NCBI GenBank assembly: GCA_052116865.1
Contig: JBQKKG010000003.1
Coordinates: 62,001-126,000 of the forward strand
From: CAUPWF01 sp963515125
GTDB taxonomy: Bacteria > Bacillota > Clostridia > Lachnospirales > Lachnospiraceae
Length of the DNA: 64,000 bases
Direction of reading: 5' to 3'
A program made the position numbers and the translations under genes. How positions within the stretch are numbered: position 1 is the stretch's first letter; the number at the start of each line of letters is the position of its first letter. Below the pieces are notes generated by a model that worked only from the letters and a program-made list of their open reading frames with translations, did not search any database and was not told the DNA's origin. Positions 54,844 through 63,168 of the stretch are shown one piece after another.

Positions 54844-55737
54844 ATGAATCAAATAATTGAAATCAATCATCTTACTAGGGATTATGGTCATCACAAAGGA
54901 ATATTTGATGTTAACATTCACGTTCAAAAAGGCGGAGTTTTTGGATTTTTGGGACCCAATGGAGCTGGAAAAACTACTACCATACGTCATCTAATGGGGT
55001 TTATCAAGGCAAAAGAAGGTAATTGTTCTATCCTTGGATACGACTGCTTCAATGATGCTGCCGCTATCCAAAAGAGCTTAGGATACCTGGCCGGTGAGAT
55101 CGCATTTTTGGAAGATTTAAATGGTAGACAGCTTCTACACTTTATTGCCTCTTTAAAAAGAATTAAAGATTACACTCTAATGAATGAACTAATGGACCGG
55201 TTTGAGCTTGATCCACGTTCTAAGATTAAAAAGATGTCTAAGGGAATGAAACAAAAAGTTGGTATTATATGCGCTTTTATGAATGATCCCAGTGTGATTA
55301 TATTAGATGAACCCACCAGTGGACTTGATCCTCTTATGCAAAATAGGTTTATCGAATTAATCTTAGAGCAAAAGAAACGTGGGAAAACCATTCTAATGTC
55401 TTCACACATTTTTGAAGAAATAGAAAAGACCTGTGATAGAGCCGCTATTATTAGAAACGGGGACATTGTTGCCATTGAAGATATGGAAAATTTAAGACAA
55501 AAAAAATTAAAATATTATACCCTCACGTTCCAAACACCCGAGGAGGCTTCTTCTTTTATAAAAACTACTATTTATGAGATAAAGCATCACGTGAACAATA
55601 CCGTTGTCATTCATGTAACTGGTTCTTTGAATATTTTTCTACAATCTTTACTCTCCTATCAGATTAAGGACTTAGATGTTAGCACACAATCACTAGAAGA
55701 CATATTTTTACACTATTACGGAGGTGATCATTCATGA
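54844..55737 (+). CDS. ABC transporter ATP-binding protein
   Basis: A 297-residue ATPase of the CcmA/drug-exporter type. Walker A is FLGPNGAGKTTTIRHLMG, the signature is the diverged KMSKGMKQKVGIICAF, Walker B is VIILDEPTSGLDPL and the H-loop is LMSSHIFEEIEKTCD. A C-terminal ~80-residue extension follows, as in bacitracin/lantibiotic-type exporters. AGAGGAGGCTTGT precedes the ATG. Its stop overlaps the permease start by 4 bp (ATGA). Confidence 0.93.
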   Translation: MNQIIEINHLTRDYGHHKGIFDVNIHVQKGGVFGFLGPNGAGKTTTIRHLMGFIKAKEGNCSILGYDCFNDAAAIQKSLGYLAGEIAFLEDLNGRQLLHFIASLKRIKDYTLMNELMDRFELDPRSKIKKMSKGMKQKVGIICAFMNDPSVIILDEPTSGLDPLMQNRFIELILEQKKRGKTILMSSHIFEEIEKTCDRAAIIRNGDIVAIEDMENLRQKKLKYYTLTFQTPEEASSFIKTTIYEIKHHVNNTVVIHVTGSLNIFLQSLLSYQIKDLDVSTQSLEDIFLHYYGGDHS

Positions 55738-56534
55738 TTTCATTCCCACTTTGGAAACGTAATTTCATATCTACTCTGAAATTATTTTTTATCTTTCTCG
55801 CTATCTTAATTATGTATAGCTCTATTATTATTTATATGTTTGACCCCAAGTTAGCTGATATGCTAAATGATTACCAAGAGGCACTGCCAGAAATGATGGC
55901 CGCTGTTGGTATGACTGGCGTATGTGATACTTTATTAGAATTTATACATACTTATTTATACGGATTTATAATGCTTTTAATCCCTGTAATTTTTACAATT
56001 ATTATCACGAATAAGCTTGTAATGCATTATGTGGATAATGGCTCTATGGCCTGCCTTTTGTCAACCCCAAATACTCGTAGGAAAATTATAATTACTCAAT
56101 GTACTACTATCATATTGTCTATACTATGTCTGATTTTTCTAACAGCAACCATCAGCTATTTTTGTTGCGAAGTAATGTTTCCAGGAGAATTGGACTCTCG
56201 AAAATTTGTACTACTGAATATAAGTACATTCTTACTACAATTTGCCATTGGTGGAATTGCTTTTTTTTCAGCATGCTTCTTTAATGAGTCAAAAGGATTT
56301 TTTGTAGTTGGCGCCGGACTCCCGTTGGTGTTCTATATCATTCAAATGCTAGCCAACATGGGCGGCGATTTAGATAAATTAAAATATATTACCATATTCA
56401 CACTATTTCCTGGAGAATTAATCCTATCATCCTCAGCCGGGATTATTACACGTAATCTCGCACTTGGTGGAATTGGAGTATCTCTTTACTTAGGCGGAAT
56501 ATACTATTTTACCAAAAAGGATTTGCCTTTATAA
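55734..56534 (+). CDS. ABC transporter permease
   Basis: A 266-residue membrane protein with about six helices (for example LFFIFLAILIMYSSIIIYM, then IMLLIPVIFTIIITNKLV and LLQFAIGGIAFFSACFF). It has the ABC-2-type layout and NGSMACLLSTPNTRRKIIIT in the cytoplasmic loop. It pairs with the ATPase encoded just before it. A role in drug, peptide or lipid export is inferred; no dedicated substrate gene or two-component system is adjacent. Confidence 0.87.
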   Translation: MISFPLWKRNFISTLKLFFIFLAILIMYSSIIIYMFDPKLADMLNDYQEALPEMMAAVGMTGVCDTLLEFIHTYLYGFIMLLIPVIFTIIITNKLVMHYVDNGSMACLLSTPNTRRKIIITQCTTIILSILCLIFLTATISYFCCEVMFPGELDSRKFVLLNISTFLLQFAIGGIAFFSACFFNESKGFFVVGAGLPLVFYIIQMLANMGGDLDKLKYITIFTLFPGELILSSSAGIITRNLALGGIGVSLYLGGIYYFTKKDLPL

Positions 56535-56547
56535 GCAAATCCTTTTT
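56514..56547. terminator. Bidirectional terminator, ABC permease / TDT transporter
   Basis: A 13-bp stem AAAAAGGATTTGC / GCAAATCCTTTTT with an 8-nt loop overlaps the permease stop and is flanked by T-runs on both strands. Confidence 0.9.
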
Positions 56548-56552
56548 AGCAA

Positions 56553-57479
56553 TTATTCTTTACTAGGTATAGAAAATATTGAAATTAAAAATCTTACTAA
56601 GCTATATATAACAAGTACGGTTGCAATGATTGTCTCTACCAGTACTACATATGTTAAAAATGGAAGTGGTCTTCCCATATTTGCCAAGCACACCATCGTC
56701 ATCTTTATTCCGATTGCACTAATTACAAATGGGAATGTAAAGGCAGCGTAACTTGGGTAAAATTGCATGTTCAAGAATTTTGGCAAATTGATTAGAACAA
56801 CCATATAAATGATGCTCGACAATACAGCTAAAAATCCTATCATCATGAGAGACTTTGGCTGTACCGATTGAATATAGCCTGCTAAACAAAGACTTGCCGG
56901 CGCTGCGTAAATGCAGAACAGGGGTCTTGCTGGTTCTGGTATTTCCTTGAATTTCACATATCGATATGTAACTAATAACAACAATAATAAAAACGTGATA
57001 AACCCAAACCAAAATGCTATAGTACCTATATGCAACATGTTAAATGCTGGTGCAGAAATGCTGGCCACAGCGATTCCAACGTATACAATATAATAACTGG
57101 CGAATACCTTATTCATAACTGGATGTAACATAAATTTGAATGTAAAATATATAATTAAAATAATATGTAATGCAATTGCAACAAACCAAATAATCTTAGC
57201 TGTGGAACCTATCAATGGCTTTAAATATGTTGCCAACAGCATAAGCGCCATAGAAAATGTCCCTGCTACACTTGCCATGATAGGGTTATTCATATCTTCC
57301 TTAATCATTGCGGGAAACAGGATTAACTTTAAAATTAACATTAGTCCTAATATTCCAGAGATTACTCCGCACACTAGACGAATTCCTTCTGAATATGTTT
57401 GCAGCAAATTACCTAGCGCCGCTACACCAAGCATCACTCCTGCTAATGGTACCGGTACGCGTTTTATTCGTTCTTTCAT
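56553..57479 (-). CDS. TDT (SLAC1/TehA-type) transporter
   Basis: A 308-residue protein with ten hydrophobic helices. The beginning VPVPLAGVMLGVAALGNLL is the tellurite-resistance/dicarboxylate transporter (TDT) signature, and the last helices include MQFYPSYAAFTFPFVISAIG. It probably conducts small anions or dicarboxylates; tellurite resistance is only a name-based association. I chose ATG 57479; the frame upstream begins with a GTG inside the ribosome site AGGTGAT. Confidence 0.88.
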   Translation of the reverse strand: MKERIKRVPVPLAGVMLGVAALGNLLQTYSEGIRLVCGVISGILGLMLILKLILFPAMIKEDMNNPIMASVAGTFSMALMLLATYLKPLIGSTAKIIWFVAIALHIILIIYFTFKFMLHPVMNKVFASYYIVYVGIAVASISAPAFNMLHIGTIAFWFGFITFLLLLLLVTYRYVKFKEIPEPARPLFCIYAAPASLCLAGYIQSVQPKSLMMIGFLAVLSSIIYMVVLINLPKFLNMQFYPSYAAFTFPFVISAIGIKMTMVCLANMGRPLPFLTYVVLVETIIATVLVIYSLVRFLISIFSIPSKE

Positions 57480-57500
57480 TTTTATCACCTATATCCCATT

Positions 57501-57977
57501 TTATTCTTCATCCAGATTCTTTAATCCCAATTCTCGGATTACCATCTCTGCTACTTTACCTGCTACCAATCCCGTAAAATGAATACATTGTTCTTTATGC
57601 TCTCCACCCGCCATGTCAAATTCTTTTGTAAGTATACGACAGCAAAGTGCATTTTTCCCATTTGCAACTTTGAACCAATCATGCAGTTCTTTTGCAAGCT
57701 CAAGATTTTTTTCCACCTTTGGATCTCCTTGTTTGGTACGTCCAAAGAATATCCCAAGAGCCATAACTCCACCTGACACTGCTCCACATAGACATTTTGA
57801 GCGTCCAATTCCTACTGGAAATCCAGACGCCATTGCTATCACCTCTTCTGGGATATCTAATTCAAAATTAGATCTTATTGCACTAACTACAGCTTCGGAA
57901 CAAAAAAAGCCCCCACGAAATAACTCCTCTGCCTCTTTTGTAATTTTGCTAACGCTTACCTCTTGTTTCATGTTCAT
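57501..57977 (-). CDS. C_GCAxxG_C_C family protein (putative redox protein)
   Basis: A 158-residue protein with conserved cysteines in the family pattern: FFCSEAVVSAI, SKCLCGAVSGGVMALGIFFGR and CCRILTKEF, then HKEQCIHFTG. The GCAxxG-like element is CGAVSG here, with V replacing the usual A. The family is often found with iron-sulphur or selenium-related genes; function is unknown. AAGGAGGATAATAAA precedes the ATG. Confidence 0.88.
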   Translation of the reverse strand: MNMKQEVSVSKITKEAEELFRGGFFCSEAVVSAIRSNFELDIPEEVIAMASGFPVGIGRSKCLCGAVSGGVMALGIFFGRTKQGDPKVEKNLELAKELHDWFKVANGKNALCCRILTKEFDMAGGEHKEQCIHFTGLVAGKVAEMVIRELGLKNLDEE

Positions 57978-58075
57978 TTTATTATCCTCCTTAGCATGTA
58001 TTTGTTGTTATTTTTTTATCACTAATTTCATTTTATCTTGTCTAAGCGACAATTTCCAATTGATTATGTCTATAT

Positions 58076-58116
58076 AAAAAGAGGGCATATAGATATGGTC
58101 TATATGCCCTCTTTTT
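58076..58116. terminator. folA terminator
   Basis: A perfect 18-bp stem AAAAAGAGGGCATATAGA and its complement with a 5-nt loop. A T-run on the minus strand follows folA by 3 bp, and on the plus strand the stem likewise ends in TTTTT. Confidence 0.92.
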
Positions 58117-58118
58117 GC

Positions 58119-58616
58119 TTATTTACTATTTTTTTGTTCATACTTCGCAAACACGTATTCCAAATCAAAATATGTTTGTTCTTCACTAACACCAGTCATC
58201 TTCCACCCTGGTTCTTGATCAAGGTTTGGGAAAAATGTATCTGCTTCGTATGCATGATCAATCTTTGTAATATGAGCCACATCACAATGTGGCAACATTT
58301 GTCGATATATACTCTCTCCTCCAATCACATATACATCATCTGTGGGATACTGTTCTAGTTCTTCTAATGCTTCTTTCACGCTGTGAACTACAATCGCATC
58401 TTTTATCTGATAGTTTGGATCAGATGTAATCACAATATTAATGCGATTTTTCAATGGTAGACCATTTGGAAAGCTTTCTAAGGTTTTTCTGCCCATTACA
58501 ACTACCTTTCCTGCCGTTGTCTCCCTAAAAAATTTCATATCAGAAGGAATGCTTACTAATAACTTATTACCAAATCCAATCCCCCAATTTTTGTCAACTG
58601 CTACAATTAAATTCAT
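58119..58616 (-). CDS. folA: Dihydrofolate reductase
   Basis: A 165-residue DHFR reducing dihydrofolate to tetrahydrofolate. It has LIVAVDKNWGIGFGNKLL with the substrate-pocket Trp, VMGRKTLESFP for NADPH and VYVIGGESIYRQML for the cofactor glycine pair. It is 16 bp downstream of thyA. It regenerates the folate that ThyA oxidises. Confidence 0.96.
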   Translation of the reverse strand: MNLIVAVDKNWGIGFGNKLLVSIPSDMKFFRETTAGKVVVMGRKTLESFPNGLPLKNRINIVITSDPNYQIKDAIVVHSVKEALEELEQYPTDDVYVIGGESIYRQMLPHCDVAHITKIDHAYEADTFFPNLDQEPGWKMTGVSEEQTYFDLEYVFAKYEQKNSK

Positions 58617-58632
58617 TTACCTTCTCCTTCCC

Positions 58633-59481
58633 CTATACTGCTATTGGTATGTTTTTTATCTGTGGTCCAGTTTCATAATTTTCTAATCTTACATCTTCTG
58701 TTGTAAATTGATAAAAATCTTTCACCTCTGGATTCAACCAAAATGTAGGTGCAGGTAATGGCTTTCTTTGAATCAATTCCTCTACCAAAGGTATATGCTT
58801 ATCATAAATGTGGGCATCTGCGATTACGTGAACCAGCTCACCCACCTGCATGCCACAAATCTGAGCTAACATATGCACCAAAACAGCGTATTGGCAGACA
58901 TTCCAATTATTAGCTGCAAGTACATCCTGAGATCTCTGATTCAATATTGCATTCAAAATCAACCGTTCATTGCCAGATTGCTTTGTAACATTAAATGTCA
59001 TACTATAAGCACATGGATATAGATTCATTTCTGCTAAATCTTGATGCACATATATATTGGTCATAATCCGTCTACTATATGGATTATTTTTCAGATCATA
59101 AATCACCCTATCAATTTGATCCATCATCCCTTCTTTGTATTGATGTTTCACACCCATCTGATATCCATATGCTTTTCCAATAGAACCTGTTTCATCTGCC
59201 CAACTATCCCAAATATGACTATTTAAATCATGAATATTGTTGGATTTCTTCTGCCATATCCATAATAACTCATCCACGCAACTTTTGATGCCCGTCCGGC
59301 GCAACGTCAGCGCTGGAAATTCTTTAGATAAATCATATCGATTTACCACACAGAATTTCTTGACTGTATACGCAAAGCTACCATCCTCCCACTTTGGTCG
59401 AACCTTTTCTCCTTCCGTACTAACTCCATGATCTATAATATCACGACACATATCTATAAAAACTTTATCAGCATAGCCCAT
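58633..59481 (-). CDS. thyA: Thymidylate synthase (folate-dependent, ThyA)
   Basis: A 282-residue ThyA that methylates dUMP to dTMP. LYPCAYSMTFNVT carries the catalytic cysteine, and RSQDVLAANNWNVCQYAVL the dUMP and folate contacts. ATG 59481 follows GAGGAGGTTTGTT; the longer frame to 59496 starts inside the ribosome site. It is larger than E. coli ThyA by about 18 residues. A type B palindrome lies just upstream. Confidence 0.96.
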   Translation of the reverse strand: MGYADKVFIDMCRDIIDHGVSTEGEKVRPKWEDGSFAYTVKKFCVVNRYDLSKEFPALTLRRTGIKSCVDELLWIWQKKSNNIHDLNSHIWDSWADETGSIGKAYGYQMGVKHQYKEGMMDQIDRVIYDLKNNPYSRRIMTNIYVHQDLAEMNLYPCAYSMTFNVTKQSGNERLILNAILNQRSQDVLAANNWNVCQYAVLVHMLAQICGMQVGELVHVIADAHIYDKHIPLVEELIQRKPLPAPTFWLNPEVKDFYQFTTEDVRLENYETGPQIKNIPIAV

Positions 59482-59518
59482 AACAAACCTCCTCATTATT
59501 CGTTACTATATATTAACA

Positions 59519-59617
59519 CGAATTGGGGGCACGGTAAAGTTCAAAAGGGGCATAGCAAAAAACATTTGGGGGCGTAGCCAATCGAAATTTGCTACGCCCC
59601 CAAATGTCTTTTGCTAT
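59519..59617. repeat. Dispersed palindromic element, type B, copy 3
   Basis: A left half-unit GGGGGCACGGTAAAG is followed by AAAAGGGGCATAGCAAAA. A perfect 17-bp inverted repeat (59562-59578 and 59591-59607, ACATTTGGGGGCGTAGC and complement) follows. Outer arms ATAGCAAAA and TTTTGCTAT surround it with one mismatch. The modules and order match the copy at 15333-15437. It lies between thyA and a MarR gene, both minus strand, and its right arm touches the MarR stop codon. Confidence 0.88.
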
Positions 59618-60039
59618 TAAATATTATCTAATACTTTTGATAACGCTCTTCTAAACGCTTCTGCTTCTTTTTTAGTCATTCCACGCAATAGTACTTTGTC
59701 CATCTTTTTTCTATCGTTTTCCATTCGCTTTTGTATATCATATGCTTTTTCTGTAAGATAAATATTTTTACACCTTTTATCTGATGTGTTTTGAACACAT
59801 AAGATAAATCCTTTTTGATCCAGTCGTTTTAATAATCCGGTCACAGTTGGATTCCGAAGATTTAAATTATATTCAATATCTCTTTGATTCACAAATTCCT
59901 TTTTAGTATGAAATAAGTAATTTAAAACTGCACATTGAGATGCTGTTATTCCAATTGTTTTTAATTTTTTATTTAAATCCTTTTCGTAAACATTATTAAT
60001 ACTTTTCACCATAAGTCCCACTGACTTTATGTCTTCCAT
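59617..60039 (-). CDS. MarR-family transcriptional regulator
   Basis: A 140-residue winged-helix dimer. The recognition-helix region is NQRDIEYNLNLRNPTVTGLL, followed by the wing VQNTSDKRCKNIYLT. ATG 60039 follows TAGGAGGGATTCG. A perfect 12-bp palindrome between promoter and gene (60056-60067) is a likely operator for its own control. Its targets may include the DUF554 or MATE genes upstream, but that is only proximity. Confidence 0.9.
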   Translation of the reverse strand: MEDIKSVGLMVKSINNVYEKDLNKKLKTIGITASQCAVLNYLFHTKKEFVNQRDIEYNLNLRNPTVTGLLKRLDQKGFILCVQNTSDKRCKNIYLTEKAYDIQKRMENDRKKMDKVLLRGMTKKEAEAFRRALSKVLDNI

Positions 60040-60055
60040 CGAATCCCTCCTAATC

Positions 60056-60067
60056 ATAGCATGCTAT
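60056..60067. promoter_or_regulatory. Candidate MarR operator
   Basis: The 12-bp palindrome ATAGCATGCTAT lies 17-28 bp upstream of the MarR ATG, just downstream of a TTGACA / weak TACTGT promoter (60074-60102, 17-bp spacer). The position fits autorepression. Confidence 0.45.
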
Positions 60068-60103
60068 ATGAATACAGTATCATTCTTTGGATGAACTGTC
60101 AAT

Positions 60104-60814
60104 TTAGAATATCATCGACCACAGGGCTGAAAATGGCATTACCAACAACATAGCAGGTATCATATTTGCTGTTGGAAATTTTGCTATACCTGCAATTCTA
60201 AAACCTGTTGCAAGCATGAGAACTCCACCACATGCAGTAAAATCAGATAACATTGTAGGTGTTACAAAAGGCATGATATACTTGGCACTTAAAAATAGTA
60301 GTATCATAATTACGAACTGTGGAACCGCAATGATAGAGACCATGTATCCTAAACTTGCTGCAAAGATAGCCGCTGTAAATAAATCTAGTACAGATTTGGA
60401 TATCAATATGGTATGATCTCCTGTAATTCCTGACTGTAAAGACCCAAAGATTCCAGTGCCACTGGCACAAAACAGTACCACAATACTAATAAATTCCGAT
60501 AAAAATAGCTCCTGATTTGTATCCTGATTTTTAAATACTGTTTCTAGTGGCTTTTGAATTGTCATTGTTCCTTTTACAACCATACTTTCTAACTGCATTA
60601 CTTCCCCAATCACCAAACCAAAAATCACTGCAAACATGACCGCTGGCATTTGTTTCATCTGAATAATACTATTGATTCCCATTGCCATACTGCATACTCC
60701 AAAAATCAAAGTCAATTTTTCGCAAAGTTCTTTTTTTAAAAATGATTGAAATGTGGCTCCCAGACAACCACCAATGATAACTGCGCCACTATTTATTAAG
60801 ACTCCTATCGGCAT
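60104..60814 (-). CDS. DUF554 membrane protein
   Basis: A 236-residue protein with about six to seven helices. It starts MPIGVLINSGAVIIGGCLGA, the usual DUF554 opening, and contains FCASGTGIFGSLQSGITGDH and FTACGGVLMLATGFRI. It is annotated in the family as a possible transport protein (YdfK-like) without a known substrate. I chose ATG 60814 because GGAG lies nine bases upstream. Confidence 0.88.
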   Translation of the reverse strand: MPIGVLINSGAVIIGGCLGATFQSFLKKELCEKLTLIFGVCSMAMGINSIIQMKQMPAVMFAVIFGLVIGEVMQLESMVVKGTMTIQKPLETVFKNQDTNQELFLSEFISIVVLFCASGTGIFGSLQSGITGDHTILISKSVLDLFTAAIFAASLGYMVSIIAVPQFVIMILLFLSAKYIMPFVTPTMLSDFTACGGVLMLATGFRIAGIAKFPTANMIPAMLLVMPFSALWSMIF

Positions 60815-60909
60815 ATTTTTATTCTCCATTCTTTTTATCTATTAATTATAGAACATTTGATGGATATTATCTATGATTTTTCTATTCGTTTTTTCTTTAA
60901 AATTCATAG

Positions 60910-60942
60910 AAAAAGGCGATGAACTTATGTCCATCGCCTTTT
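60910..60942 (-). terminator. Terminator after the MATE gene at 60925
   Basis: AAAAGGCGATG pairs with CATCGCCTTTT with a 10-nt loop, overlapping the last codons of the MATE gene. On the minus strand it ends in CTTTTTCTATG. Confidence 0.75.
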
Positions 60943-62271
60943 CCATTTTCCACTGATTATAATTCCAACTGCAATGATCATACCTACAATCCATCCAATT
61001 GCAATCGACCACCAGATTGCATTGTACCCCATTAGAAAGGCTAAAATATATGCACCAGCTACTCGTATGAAGAGATCCACGAATGTTGCCAATGTAAATC
61101 CTGGCATATATCCAGCTCCTCTCATCACGCCACTGCTAATCAACAGTAATGCGCATGCAAAATAAAATACGGTCACTACATTCATATACGTTGTTCCTAC
61201 CGACAACACCTGTCCACGCACTGCATCTGAAGTAGTATCACTTACAAACCATCCAATCATATATCCACCCGCAAATCTCGCAATCACTGTTGCAATTACA
61301 CAATATATAAATGCCAGTTTGATAGTAGCAACATAACCTTGCTTCACCCGTTCTAATTTTCTTGCGCCCGCATTCTGTGCTGTAAAACTTGAAACTCCAT
61401 TTCCCATACTTATTATGACCATTTTGAAGAAAGAATCCAATTTAATGGCTGCTGCATATCCTGCAATCACTGTTGCACCATAACTATTTACTAACGCTTG
61501 TACCAATAGTTGCCCAACGGAAACTACCGATTGCTGAAAAATACTTGGTAATGCAATTTTACCCATTTTTACAAGTAATTTTTGATCAAATATTGCGATA
61601 TCTTCTTCAATGTGAACTTTTTTCAGCCTCTTTAATAAAGTTACCACCGCTAATACAGAGGAAATACCTTGGGCTATAAAGGTTGCCCATGCTACGCCCG
61701 CAACACCAAGATGTAAGATTGCAACAAAAATATAATCTAATAAGACATTAAATAAAGAAGAGAAAATCAAAAAATATAACGGTGTTTTTGAATCCCCTAG
61801 CCCATTAAAAATGGCAGTAGAAATATTGTATATAAACAAAAATGCTAATCCAAAAAAATAGATGCGTAAATAAAGCGCACCATCATAAAAAACATTTTCT
61901 GGTGTATTCATAATTTTCATCAATGTATTATTTCCAATTAGACCGATCCCCATGAGCACAATACTCAACACAAACATTGAGATAATTGCTGTAAATGCTG
62001 CTGTCTTCATTTCCTTATACTCTTTAGCACCAAATATCTGTGAAATTACTACGGAACATCCCATTCCAGCTCCAATAGCTACTGCTACAAATAGCATAGT
62101 AATAGGGTATGATGCTCCCACTGCTGCCAGAGCATCTACCCCTGCATATTTTCCTGCAATCAAACTATCTGCAATATTATAAAATTGTTGAAACATGCCA
62201 CTTAATATAATGGGCATAGAATATTGAATAATAATTTTAGACGGGTTACCTATTGTCATATCTTTCATCAT
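60925..62271 (-). CDS. MATE family efflux transporter (3 of 3)
   Basis: A 448-residue, 12-helix transporter with QYSMPIILSGMFQQFYNIADSL, SQIFGAKEYKEMKTA and LPSIFQQSVVSVGQLLVQALVN in the second half, where the usual Pro is kept. It belongs to the NorM/MATE_yoeA-like group. AGGAGAAGGTATTACAAG precedes two adjacent ATGs. Substrate is unknown. Confidence 0.92.
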   Translation of the reverse strand: MMKDMTIGNPSKIIIQYSMPIILSGMFQQFYNIADSLIAGKYAGVDALAAVGASYPITMLFVAVAIGAGMGCSVVISQIFGAKEYKEMKTAAFTAIISMFVLSIVLMGIGLIGNNTLMKIMNTPENVFYDGALYLRIYFFGLAFLFIYNISTAIFNGLGDSKTPLYFLIFSSLFNVLLDYIFVAILHLGVAGVAWATFIAQGISSVLAVVTLLKRLKKVHIEEDIAIFDQKLLVKMGKIALPSIFQQSVVSVGQLLVQALVNSYGATVIAGYAAAIKLDSFFKMVIISMGNGVSSFTAQNAGARKLERVKQGYVATIKLAFIYCVIATVIARFAGGYMIGWFVSDTTSDAVRGQVLSVGTTYMNVVTVFYFACALLLISSGVMRGAGYMPGFTLATFVDLFIRVAGAYILAFLMGYNAIWWSIAIGWIVGMIIAVGIIISGKWKRRWT

Positions 62272-62294
62272 CTTGTAATACCTTCTCCTAAAGT

Positions 62295-62335
62295 AATGGG
62301 GACGGGGGCAATGTTACATCGCCCCCGTCCCCATT
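62295..62335. repeat. Dispersed palindromic element, type A, copy 3
   Basis: The arms AATGGGGACGGGGGC and complement flank AATGT/ACATC, giving one mismatch in an otherwise perfect 41-bp palindrome. It lies in the 72-bp gap between folT and the MATE gene, both minus strand, 24 bp before the MATE start. Confidence 0.9.
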
Positions 62336-62343
62336 GGAATCAA

Positions 62344-62895
62344 TTAAACCCTTACTTCTGCAAGTATCTTTGTTTTCTGTAGTGCTTTTGCCACAATATA
62401 ATACATTCCTGTTTCAACCGGGAGCATAATTAGCTGTTTCAAAGCACGCACTGGGAACAATGCTACAAACGGTGTTCCATACAACATGGAAATCCAATAC
62501 GTTGCAAGCAACATATTAACAACAACACAAACCGTTAAATTCGCCAAAAAAATGCGTTTGAAACTGATCGGCCTCTTATACAAAAACATTCCGTAGATTA
62601 CACCTGCAAGTATTGCATCAAATGTAAATCCAAAGAAAAATGGTCCAGTTGGCTTAATCAGAAATTTGATAATATCTGCCGCCCCAGCCATTATACCACC
62701 TACTACAGGCCCAAACATCATTCCGGCTAACTCGTTAGCAATAAAGGAAAAGCCTACTTTTAAATACTCTGATAATACCAAAGTATAAAACCCTAGTACA
62801 ATAGCAACTGCCATTAACATTGCTGTTACTACTAACGTTTTGGTACTTTTCAACTCATGCCAGGAGTCCACAAACTGCGACTTTATTTTACTCAT
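62344..62895 (-). CDS. folT: ECF transporter S component, folate-specific
   Basis: A 183-residue S component with about five to six helices. VVTAMLMAVAIVLGFYTL and YLKVGFSFIANELAGMMFGP, then GAADIIKFLIKPTGPFFFGFT, match FolT. It imports folates with EcfAAT encoded elsewhere. AAGGAGGTAATTTT precedes the ATG, and this site is paired in the upstream platform. The THF riboswitch just upstream confirms the substrate. thyA and folA, which use the imported folate, are 3-4 kb away. Confidence 0.94.
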   Translation of the reverse strand: MSKIKSQFVDSWHELKSTKTLVVTAMLMAVAIVLGFYTLVLSEYLKVGFSFIANELAGMMFGPVVGGIMAGAADIIKFLIKPTGPFFFGFTFDAILAGVIYGMFLYKRPISFKRIFLANLTVCVVVNMLLATYWISMLYGTPFVALFPVRALKQLIMLPVETGMYYIVAKALQKTKILAEVRV

Positions 62896-62900
62896 AAAAT

Positions 62901-62940
62901 TACCTCCTTAGCAGTAGTCCTTCGCCACTCATAGGAGGTA
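62901..62940 (-). promoter_or_regulatory. SD-sequestering hairpin of the folT leader
   Basis: On the minus strand TACCTCCT (62933-62940) is complementary to AGGAGGTA (62901-62908), the folT ribosome binding site, with a 24-nt loop. Pairing would hide the ribosome site. It lies between the riboswitch and the start codon, indicating translational control. Confidence 0.8.
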
Positions 62941-62959
62941 CTTTCATATCTCTATGTGT

Positions 62960-63060
62960 AGCAGCGGGATGCAAAACATGTATCGCAAGTAAATTTACTT
63001 TTCGTCCAACTGGCAACTCCCCGTCCCGTCAGCACTTTACGCACACATTTCTACTCTGCT
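62960..63060 (-). promoter_or_regulatory. Class I tetrahydrofolate riboswitch
   Basis: On the minus strand P1 pairs AGCAG (63056-63060) with CTGCT (62960-62964). Conserved blocks in order are GAGTAGA, GCGTAAAGTGC, GACGGGACGGGGAGTTG, GGACGAAAAG and GCATCCCGCTGC, matching the THF-I consensus including the 3' GCATCC-GCT end. High THF should promote sequestration of the folT ribosome site downstream. Confidence 0.92.
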
Positions 63061-63168
63061 TCTCTATTTTTCTTTGTTTCAGCACAATTATAACACTAAC
63101 TGTATCTAAGGGCAATATCATTTTCTCTTTTGCTGTATTTAACGAATTTTAATATTGTATTTATTCAT

